From: Muricea muricata
Lineage: Eukaryota > Cnidaria > Anthozoa > Malacalcyonacea > Plexauridae
DNA length: 64,000 nt
Direction: 5' to 3'
Assembly: GCA_963855995.1 (NCBI GenBank)
Contig: OY979725.1
Location: 5,280,118 to 5,344,117, forward strand
Positions 50,038-61,746 of this stretch are shown one piece after another (the stretch's first letter is position 1; the number at the start of each line of letters is the position of its first letter). The position numbers were made by a program, and so were the translations under genes. Under the pieces are notes generated by a model. That model was given only the letters and a program-made list of their open reading frames with translations, did no database searches and was not told the DNA's origin.

Positions 50038-53000
50038 TTAAAGACAGGTATTAGACGGGTGTAAGACATGTATAAGGCAGGTATAAGGCAGATATAAGAC
50101 ACGTATATTACATGTATACGACAGTAAATAACAGGTAAAAGACAGGTATTTGGCAGGTATAAGGCAGCTATAAGGCAGGTATAAGGAAAGTATAAGGCGG
50201 GTATAAGGCAGGTATAAGACAGGTATAAGACAGGTATAAGATTGGTATAAGAGAGGTATAAAACAGGTATAAGACAGGTATAAGACAGGTGTAATAGAGG
50301 TATACGGCAGGTATAAGACAGGTATAAAACAGGTATAAGACAGGTGTAAGACAGGTATAAGACAGGTATAAGACAGGTACAAGACAGGTATAATACAGGT
50401 GTAAGTTAGGTATAAGACAGGTATAAAGAAGGTATAAGGCAGGTATAAACAGGTATGAAACAGGTATAAGACAGGTATAAGATAGGTATAAGACAGGTAT
50501 AAGACAGGTATAAATCAGGTATAAGGAAGATATATGGCAATAATAAGGCAGGTATAAGGCAGAAATAAGGTAGGTATACGGCAAGTATAAGGCTGGTATA
50601 AAGCAGGTATCAGTCAGGTATAAGGAATCTATAAGACAGGTTTAAGGCAGGTATAAGACAGGTATAAGACAGGTTTAAGAATGGTATAAGACAGGTATAC
50701 GACAGGTATAAGACAGGTACAAGACAGGTACAAGACAGGTAAAAGACAGGTATAAGACAGGTATAAGACAGGTATAAGACCGGTTTAAGAAAGGTGTAAG
50801 ACAGGTATAAGACAGGTGTAAGACAGGTATAAGACAAATATAAAACAGGTACAAGACAGGTACAAAGCAGGTATAAGACAGGTATAAGACAGGTATAAGA
50901 CAGCTATAAGACAGGTAAAATACAGGTATAAGACAGGGATAAGAAAGCTATAAAACAGGTACAGGACAGGTGTAAGACAGGTATAAGACAGGTATAAGAC
51001 AGGTACAAGACAGGTACAAGACAGGTACAAGAAAGTATAAGACAGGTATAAGACAGGTATAAGACAGGTATGAAACAAATATAAGGCAGGTATAAGGCAG
51101 GTATAAAGCAGGTATAAGGCAGGAATAATGTAAGTATAAGGCCGGTATAAGGAAGTATAAGGCAGCTAAAAGGCAGGTATAAAGCAGGTATAAAGTAGGT
51201 GCAAGACGGGTAAAAGAAAGGTACAAGACAGGTATAAGACAGGTATAAGACAGGAATAAGACATGTGTAAGACAGGTATAAAACAGGTACAGGACAACTA
51301 CAAAGCAGGTATAAGACAGGTATAAGACAGGTGTAAGACAGGTATAAGACATGTAAAATACAGGTATAAGACAGCTATAAGACAGGTATAAGACAGGTAT
51401 AAGACAGGTATAAGACATGTATAACACAGGTATAAGAATTGCACAACACAGGTATAATACAGGTATAAGACATTAATAAGCCACGTATAAGACAGGTATA
51501 AGACAGGTATAACGCAGGTATAAGGCAGGTATAAGACAGGTATAAGACAGGTATAAGTCAGGTATAAGACAGGTATAAGACAGGTATAAGACATGTATAA
51601 AGCAGGTAAAAGGCAGGTATAAGACAGGTATAAGACAGGTCTAAGAAAAGTATAAGACAGGTATAAGAAAGGTATAAGACAGGAATAAGACAGGTATAAC
51701 ATAGGAATAAGGCAGGTATAAGACAGGTATAAGACAGGTATAAGACAACTATAAGAAAGGTATAAGACAGGTAAAAGACAGGTATAAGACAGGTATAAGA
51801 CAGGTATAAGACAGGTAAAAGAACGCTATAAGACAGGTAGAAGAAAGTTTTAAAGCTGGTATAAGGCAGGTATCAGACAGGTATAAGACAGGTATAAAAC
51901 ATGTATAAGACAGGTATAAGACTTGCACAACACAGGTGTAAGACAGGTATAAGACATTAATAAGGCATGTATAAGACAGGTGAAAGACAGGTATAACGCA
52001 GGTATAAGACAGGTATAACACAGGTATAGGACAGGCATAAGACAGGTATAAGACAGGTAAAAGACAGGTATAAAACAGGTATAAGACTGGTATAAGACAG
52101 GTATAAGTCAGGTATAAGACAGGTATAAGACAGGTATAAGACATGTAAAAAGCAGGTAAAAGGCAGGTATAAGACAGGTATGACACAGGTCTAAGAAATG
52201 TATAAGACAGGTATAAGAAAGGTATAAGACAGGAATAAGACAGGTATAACATAGGAATAAGGCAGGTATAAGACAGGTATAAGACAGGTATAAGACAAGT
52301 ATAAGCAAGGTATAAGACAGGTATAAGACAGGTATAAGGCAGGTCTAAGACAGGTATAAAACAAGTAAAAGACAGGTATAAGACAGGTATAAGACAGGTA
52401 TAAGACTGGTATAAGACAGGTATAAGATTGGTATACGAAAGTTGTAAAACAGGTATAACACAGGTATAAGACAGGTGTAAAAGAGGTATATGGCAGGTAT
52501 AAGACAAGTATAAAACAGGTATAAAACAGTTATAAGAAAGGTATAACACAGGTATAATAAAGGTATACGAAAGCTATAAAACAGGTTAAAGACAGGTATT
52601 AGACGGGTGTAAGACATGTATAAGGCAGGTATAAGGCAGATATAAGACACGTATATTACATGTATACGACAGTAAATAACAGGTAAAAGACAGGTATTTG
52701 GCAGGTATAAGGCAGCTATAAGGCAGGTATAACGAAAGTATAAGGCGGGTATAAGGCAGGTATAAGACAGGTATAAGACAGGTATAAGATTGGTATAAGA
52801 GAGGTATAAAACAGGTATAAGACAGGTATAAGACAGGTGTAATAGAGGTATACGGCAGGTATAAGACAGGTATAAAACAGGTATAAGACAGGTGTAAGAC
52901 AGGTATAAGACAGGTATAAGACAGGTACAAGACAGGTATAAGACATGTGTAAGTTAGGTATAAGACAGGTATAAAGCAGGTATAAGGCAGGTATAAACAG

Positions 53001-56000
53001 GTATGAAACAGGTATAAGACAGGTATAAGATAGGTATAAGACAGGTATAAGACAGGTATAAATCAGGTATAAGGAAGATATATGGCAATAATAAGGCAGG
53101 TATAAGGCAGAAATAAAATAGGTATACGGCAAGTATAAGGCTGGTATAAAGCAGGTATCAGTCAGGTATAAGGAATCTATAAGGAAGGTATAAGGCAGGT
53201 ATAAGACAGGTATAAGACAGGTTTAAGAATGGTATAAGACAGGTATACGACAGGTATAAGACAGGTACAAGACAGGTACAAGACAGGTAAAAGACAGGTA
53301 TAAGACAGGTATAAGACAGGTATAAGACCGGTTTGAGAAAGGTGTAAGACAGGTATAAGACAGGTAAAAGACAGGTATAAGACAAATATAAAACAGGTAC
53401 AAGACAGGTACAAAGCAGGTATAAGACAGGTATAAGACAGGTATAAGACAGCTACAAGACAGGTAAAATACAGGTATAAAACAGGGATAAGACAGCTATA
53501 AGACAGGTACAGGACAGGTGTAAGACAGGTACAAGACAGGTACAAGACAGGTACAAGAAAGTATAAGACAGGTATAAGACAGGTATAAGACAGGTATGAA
53601 ACAAATATAAGGCAGGTATAAGGCAGGTATAAAGCAGGTATAAGGCAGGTATAATGTAAGTATAAGGCCGGTATAAGGAAGTATAAGGCAGCTAAAAGGC
53701 AGGTATAAAGCAGGTATAAAGTAGGTGCAAGACGGGTAAAAGAAAGGTACAAGACAGGTATAAGACAGGTATAAGACAGGAATAAGACATGTGTAAGACA
53801 GGTATAAAACAGGTACAGGACAACTACAAAGCAGGTATAAGACAGGTATAAGACAGGTGTAAGACAGGTATAAGACATGTAAAATACAGGTATAAGACAG
53901 CTATAAGACAGGTATAAGACAGGTATAAGACAGGTATAAGACATGTATAACACAGGTATAAGAATTGCACAACACAGGTATAATACAGGTATAAGACATT
54001 AATAAGCCACGTATAAGACAGGTATAAGACAGGTATAACGCAGGTATAAGGCAGGTATAAGACAGGTATAAGACAGGTATAAGTCAGGTATAAGACAGGT
54101 ATAAGACAGGTATAAGACATGTATAAAGCAGGTAAAAGGCAGGTATAAGACAGGTATAAGACAGGTCTAAGAAAAGTATAAGACAGGTATAAGAAAGGTA
54201 TAAGACAGGAATAAGACAGGTATAACATAGGAATAAGGCAGGTATAAGACAGGTATAAGACAGGTATAAGACAACTATAAGAAAGGTATAAGACAGGTAA
54301 AAGACAGGTATAAGACAGGTATAAGACAGGTATAAGACAGGTAAAAGAACGCTATAAGACAGGTAGAAGAAAGTTTTAAAGCTGGTATAAGGCAGGTATC
54401 AGACAGGTATAAGACAGGTATAAAACATGTATAAGACAGGTATAAGACTTGCACAACACAGGTGTAAGACAGGTATAAGACATTAATAAGGCATGTATAA
54501 GACAGGTGAAAGACAGGTATAACGCAGGTATAAGACAGGTATAACACAGGTATAGGACAGGCATAAGACAGGTATAAGACAGGTAAAAGACAGGTATAAA
54601 ACAGGTATAAGACTGGTATAAGACAGGTATAAGTCAGGTATAAGACAGGTATAAGACAGGTATAAGACATGTATAAAGCAGGTAAAAGGCAGGTATAAGA
54701 CAGGTATGACACAGGTCTAAGAAATGTATAAGACAGGTATAAGAAAGGTATAAGACAGGAATAAGACAGGTATAACATAGGAATAAGGCAGGTATAAGAC
54801 AGGTATAAGACAGGTATAAGACAAGTATAAGCAAGGTATAAGACAGGTATAAGACAGGTATAATGCAGGTCTAAGACAGGTATAAAACAAGTAAAAGACA
54901 GGTATAAGACAGGTATAAGACAGGTATAAGACTGGTATAAGACAGGTATAAGATTGGTATACGAAAGTTGTAAAACAGGTATAACACAGGTATAAGACAG
55001 GTGTAAAAGAGGTATATGGCAGGTATAAGACAAGTATAAAACAGGTATAAAACAGTTATAAGAAAGGTATAACACAGGTATAATAAAGGTATACGACAGC
55101 TATAAAACAGGTTAAAGACAGGTATTAGACGGGTGTAAGACATGTATAAGGCAGGTATAAGGCAGATATAAGACACGTATATTACATGTATACGACAGTA
55201 AATAACAGGTAAAAGACAGGTATTTGGCAGGTATAAGGCAGCTATAAGGCAGGTATAAGGAAAGTATAAGGCGGGTATAAGGCAGGTATAAGACAGGTAT
55301 AAGACAGGTATAAGATTGGTATAAGAGAGGTATAAAACAGGTATAAGACAGGTATAAGACAGGTGTAATAGAGGTATACGGCAGGTATAAGACAGGTATA
55401 AAACAGGTATAAGACAGGTGTAAGACAGGTATAAGACAGGTATAAGACAGGTACAAGACAGGTATAAGACATGTGTAAGTTTGGTATAAGACAGGTATAA
55501 AGCAGGTATAAGGCAGGTATAAACAGGTATGAAACAGGTATAAGACAGGTATAAGATAGGTATAAGACAGGTATAAGACAGGTATAAATCAGGTATAAGG
55601 AAGATATATGGCAATAATAAGGCAGGTATAAGGCAGAAACAAAATAGGTATACGGCAAGTATAAGGCTGGTATAAAGCAGGTATCAGTCAGGTATAAGGA
55701 ATCTATAAGGAAGGTATAAGGCAGGTATAAGACAGGTATAAGACAGGTTTAAGAATGGTATAAGACAGGTATACGACAGGTATAAGACAGGTACAAGACA
55801 GGTACAAGACAGGTAAAAGACAGGTATAAGACAGGTATAAGACAGGTATAAGACCGGTTTGAGAAAGGTGTAAGACAGGTATAAGACAGGTAAAAGACAG
55901 GTATAAGACAAATATAAAACAGGTACAAGACAGGTACAAAGCAGGTATAAGACAGGTATAAGACAGGTATAAGACAGCTACAAGACAGGTAAAATACAGG

Positions 56001-59000
56001 TATAAAACAGGGATAAGACAGCTATAAGACAGGTACAGGACAGGTGTAAGACAGGTACAAGACAGGTACAAGACAGGTACAAGAAAGTATAAGACAGGTA
56101 TAAGACAGGTATAAGACAGGTATGAAACAAATATAAGGCAGGTATAAGGCAGGTATAAAGCAGGTATAAGGCAGGTATAATGTAAGTATAAGGCCGGTAT
56201 AAGGAAGTATAAGGCAGCTAAAAGGCAGGTATAAAGCAGGTATAAAGTAGGTGCAAGACGGGTAAAAGAAAGGTACAAGACAGGTATAAGAAAGGTATAA
56301 GACAGGAATAAGACATGTATAAGACAGGTATAAAACAGGTACAGGACAACTACAAAGCAGGTATAAGACAGGTATAAGACAGGTGTAAGACAGGTATAAG
56401 ACATGTAAAATACACGTATAAGACAGCTATAAGACAGGTATAAGACAGGTATAAGACAGGTATAAGACAGGTATAAGACATGTATAACACAGGTATAAGA
56501 ATTGCACAACACAGGTATAAGACAGGTATAAGACATTAATAAGCCGCGTATAAGACAGGTATAAGGCAGGTATAAAACAGGTATAGGACAGGCGTAAGAC
56601 AGGTATAAGACAAGTAAAAGACAGGTATAAAACAGGTATAAGACAGGTATAAGACAGGTATAAGTCAGGTATAACACAGATATAATACAGGTACAAGAAA
56701 GGTATGAGGCAGGTATAAGGCAGGTATCAGACAGGTATAAGATAGGCATAAGACATGTATAAGACAGGTATAAGACTTGCACAACACAGGCGTAAGACAG
56801 GTATAAGACATTAATAAGGCAAGTATAAGACAGGTAAAAGACAGGTCTAACGCAGGTATAAGACAGGTATAAGACAGGTATAGGACAGGCATAAGACAGA
56901 TTTAAGACAGGTAAAAGACAGGTATAAAACAGGTATAAGACAGGTATAAGACAGGTATAAGACATGTATAAAGCAGGTAAAAGGCAGGTATAAGACAGGT
57001 AGAAGACAGGTCTAAGACAAGTGTAAGACAGGTATAAGAAAGGTATTAGGCAGGTATAAGACAGGTATAAGACAGGTATAAGACAAGTATAAGAAAGGTA
57101 TAAGACAGGTAAAAGACAGGTATAAGACAGGTATAAGACAGGTATAAGACAGGTAAAAGAACGCTATAAGACAGGTATAAGAAAGTTTTAAAGCTGGTAT
57201 ATGGCAGGTATAAGCAAGGTATAAGACAGGTATAAGACAGGTATAAGGCAAGTCTAAGACAGGTATAAAACAAGTAAAAGACAGGTATAAGACAGGTATA
57301 AGACAGGAATAAACCAGGTATAAGATTGGTATAAGAAAGTTGTAAAACAGGTATAACAAAGGTATAAGACAGGTGTAAAAGAGGTATATGGCAGGTATAA
57401 GACAAGTATAAAACAGGTATAAAACAGTTATAAGAAAGGTATAACACAGGTATAATACAGGTATACGACAGCTATAAAACAGGTTAAAGACAGGTATTAG
57501 ACGGGTGTAAGACATGTATAAGGCAGGTATAAGGCAGATATAAGACTCGTATATTACATGTATACGATAGTAAATCACAGGTAAAAGACAGGTATTTGGC
57601 AGGTATAAGGCAGCTATAAGGCAGGTAAAAGGAAAGTATAAGGCGGGTATAAGGCAGGTATAAGACAGGTATAAGACAGGTATAAGATTAATATAAGAGA
57701 GGTAAAAAACAGGTATAAGACAGGTATAAGACAGGTGTAATAGAGGTATACGGCAGATATAAGACAGGTATAAAACAGGTATAAGACAGGTGTAAGACAG
57801 GTATAAGACAGGTATAAGACAGGTACAAGACAGGTATAAGACAGGTGTAAGTTAGGTATAAGACAGGTATAAAGCAGGGATAAGGCAGGTATAAACAGGT
57901 ATGAAACAGGTATAAGACAGGTATAAGATAGGTATAAGACAGGTATAAGACAGGTATAAAACAGGTATAAGGAAGATATATGGAAATAATAAGGCAGGTA
58001 TAAGTCGGAAATAAGGTAGGTATACGGCAAGTATAAGGCTGGTATAAAGCAGGTATGAGTCAGGTATAAGGAATCTTTAAGGCAGGTATAAGGCAGGTAT
58101 AAGACAGGTGTAAGACAGGTTTAAGAATGGTATAAGACAGGTATACGACAGGTAAAAGACAGGTACAAGACAGGTACAAGACAGGTAAAAGACAGGTATA
58201 AGACAGGTATAAGACAGGTATAAGACAGGTTTAAGAAAGGTGTAAGACAGGTATAAGACAGGTGTAAGACAGGTATAAGACAAATTTAAAACAGGTACAA
58301 GACAGGTCAAAGACAGGTATAAGACAGGTATAAGACAGCTATAAGACAGGTACAGGACAGGTGTAAGACAGGTATAAGACAGGTATAAGACAGGTACAAG
58401 ACAGGTACAAGACAGGTACAAGAAAGTATAAGACAGGTATAAGACAGGTATAAGACAGGTATGAAACAAATATAAGGCAGGTATAAGGCAGGTATAAAGC
58501 AGGTATAAGGCAGGTATAATGTAAGTATAAGGCCGGTATAAAGAAGTTTAAGGCAGCTAAAAGGCAGGTATAAAGCAGGTATAAAGTAAGTGCAAGACAG
58601 GTAAAAGAAAGGTACAAGACAGGTATAAGACAGGTATAAGACAGGAATGAGACATGTATAAGACAGGTATAAAACAGGTACAGGACAGGTACAAAGCAGG
58701 TATAAGACAGGTATAAGACAGGTATAAGACAGGTATGAAACAAATATAAAGCAGGTATAAGGCAGGTATAAAGCAGGTATAAGGCTGGTATAATGTAAGT
58801 ATAAGGCCGGTATAAAGAAGTTTAAGGCAGCTAAAAGGCAGGTATAAAGCAGGTATAAAGTAAGTGCAAGAAAGGTAAAAGAAAGGTACAAGACAGGTAT
58901 AAGACAGGTATAAGACAGGAATAAGACATGTATAAGACAGCTATAAAACAGGTACAGGACAGGTACAAAGCAGGTATAAGACAGGTATAAGACAGGTATA
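50038..59000 (+). repeat. Tandem higher-order repeat of about 2.5 kb, four copies
   Basis: Units begin near 50038, 52586, 55112 and 57480. Offsets are 2,548 bp between the first and second, an exact 2,526 bp between the second and third over most of the unit, and about 2,370 bp to the fourth, which is shorter. The unit holds the TATTACATGTATACGAC module, the GTAATAGAGGTATACGG variant, GGTATAAACAGGTATGAAAC, a TATGAAACAAAT pair (51061, 53596, 56121, 58461), ATTGCACAACAC and CTTGCACAACAC. Near 58461-58735 a subsegment of about 275 bp (25 monomers) is duplicated again. Confidence 0.85.
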
Positions 59001-60300
59001 AGACAGGTATAAGACACGTAAAATACAGGTATAAGACAGCTATAAGACAGGTATAAGACAGGTATAAGAGAGGTATAAGACATGTATAACACAGGTATAA
59101 GAATTGCACAACACAGGTATAAGACAGGTATAAGACATTAATAAGCCACGTATAAGACAGGTATAAGACAGGTATAACGCAGGTATAAGGCAGGTATAAG
59201 ACAGGTATAAGACAGGTATAAGGCAGGTATAAAACAGGTATACGACAGGCATAAGACAGGTATAAGACAGGTAAAAGACAGGTATAAAACAGGTATAAGA
59301 CAGGTATAAGACAGGTATAAGTCAGGTATAACACAGGTATAATACAGGTAAAAGAAGGAAATGAGGCAGGTATAAGGCAGGTATCAGACAGGTATATGAC
59401 AGGTATAAGACATGTATAAGACAGGTATAAGACTTGCACAACACAGGTGTAAGACAGGTATAAGATATTAATAAGCCAAGTATAAGACAAGTAAAAGACA
59501 GGTATAACGCAGGTGTAAGACAGGTATAAGACAGGTATAGGACAGGCATAAGACAGGTATAAGACAGGTAAAAGACAGGTATAAAACAGGTATAAGACAG
59601 GTATAAGACAGGTATAAGTCAGGTATAAGACACGTATAAGACAGGTATAAGACATGTATAAAGCAGGTAAAAGGCAGGTATAAGACAGGTATAACACAGG
59701 TCTAAGACAAGTATAAGACAGGTATAAGAAAGGTATAAGACAGGAATAAGACAGGAATAAGATAGGTATAAGACATGTATAACACAGGTATAAGAATTTC
59801 ACAACACAGGTATAAGACAGGTATAAGACATTAATAAGCCACGTATAAGACAGGTATAAGACAGGTATAACGCAGGTATAAGGCAGGTATAAGACAGGTA
59901 TAAGACAGGTATGAAACAAATATAAAGCAGGTATAAGGCAGGTATAAAGCAGGTATAAGGCAGGTATAATGTAAGTGTAAGGCCGGTATAAAGAAGTTTA
60001 AGGCAGCTAAAAGGCAGGTATAAAGCAGGTATAAAGTATGTGCAAGACAGGTAAAAGAAAGGTACAAGACAGGTATAAGACAGGTATAAGACAGGAATAA
60101 GACACGTATAAGACAGGTATAAAACAGGTCAGGACAGGTACTAAGCAGGTATAAGACAGGTATAAGACATGTAAAATACAGGTATAAGACAGCTATAAGA
60201 CAGGTATAAGACAGGTATAAGACAGGTATAAGAGATTTATAAGACATGTATAACACAGGTATAAGAGAGGTATAAGACATGTATAACACAGGTATAAGAA

Positions 60301-61740
60301 TTGCAGAACACAGGTATAAGACAGGTATAAGACATTAATAAGCCACGTATAAGACAGGTATAAGACAGGTATAACGCAGGTATAAGGCAGGTATAAGACA
60401 GGTATAAGACAGGTATAAGGCAGGTGTAAAACAGGTATAGGACAGGCATAAGACAGGTATAAGACAGGTAAAACACAGGTATAAAACAGGTATAAGACAG
60501 GTATAAGACAGGTATAAGTCAGGTATAACACAGGTATAATACAGGTACAAGAAAGGTATGAGGCAGGTTTAAGGCAGGTATCAGACAGGTATAAGACAGG
60601 TATAAGACATGTATAAGACAGGTATAAGACTTGCACAACACAGGTGTAAGACAGGTATAAGACATTAATAAGCCAAGTATAAGACTGGTAAAAGACAGGT
60701 ATAACGCAGGTATAAGACAGGTATAAGACAGGTATAGGACAGGCATAAGACAGGTATAAGACAGGTAAAAGACAGGTATAAAACAGGTATAAGACAGGTA
60801 TAAGACAGGTATAAGTCAGGTATAAGACACGTATAAGACAGGTATAAGACATGTATAAAGCAGGTAAAAGGCAAGTATAAGACAGGTATAAGACAGGTCT
60901 AAGACAAGTATAAGACAGGTATAAGAAAGGTATAAAACAGGAATAAGACAGGAATAAGATAGGTATAAGACATGTATAACACAGGTATAAGAATTGCACA
61001 ACACAGGTATAAGACAGGTATAAGACATTAATAAGCCACGTATAAGACAGGTATAAGACAGGTATAACGCAGGTATAAGGCAGGTATAAGACAGGTAAAA
61101 GACAGGTATAAGGCAGGTATAAAACAGTTATAGGACAGGCATATGACAGGTATAAGACAGGTAAAAGACAGGTATAAAACAGGTATAAGTCAGGTATAAG
61201 ACAGGTATAAGTCAGGTATAACACAGGTATAATACCGGTACAAGAAAGGTATGAGGCAGGTATAAGGCAGGTATCAGACAAGTATAAGACAGGTATAAGA
61301 CATGTATAAGACAGGTATAAGACTTGCACAACACAGGTGTAAGACAGGTATAAGACATTAATAAGCCAAGTATAAGACAGGTAAAAGACAGGTATAACGC
61401 AGGTATAAGACAGGTATAAGACAGGTATAGGACAGGCATAAGACAGGTATAAGACAGGTAAAAGACAGGTATAAAACAGGTAAAAGACAGGTATAAGACA
61501 GGTATAAGTCAGGTATAAGACACGTATAAGACAGGTATAAGACATGTATAAAGCAGGTAAAAGGCAGGTATAAGACAGGTATAAGACAGGTCTAAGACAA
61601 GTATAAGACAGGTATAAGAAAGGTATAAGACAGGAATAAGACAGGAATAAGATAGGTATAAGACATGTATAACACAGATATAAGAATTGCACAACACAGG
61701 TATAAGACAGGTATAAGACATTAATAAGCCACGTATAAGA
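60301..61740 (+). repeat. Tandem higher-order repeat of 693 bp, two copies
   Basis: An ATTGCACAACAC-type module (ATTGCAGAACAC in the first) is found near 60300, 60993 and 61686, and the CTTGCACAACAC module near 60629 and 61322. The period is therefore 693 bp, exactly 63 monomers. An earlier, diverged unit lies about 1,197 bp upstream (59102 and 59433). The array of this unit stops abruptly near 61740 where the 28,434-bp-offset duplication begins. Confidence 0.88.
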
Positions 61741-61746
61741 CAGAAA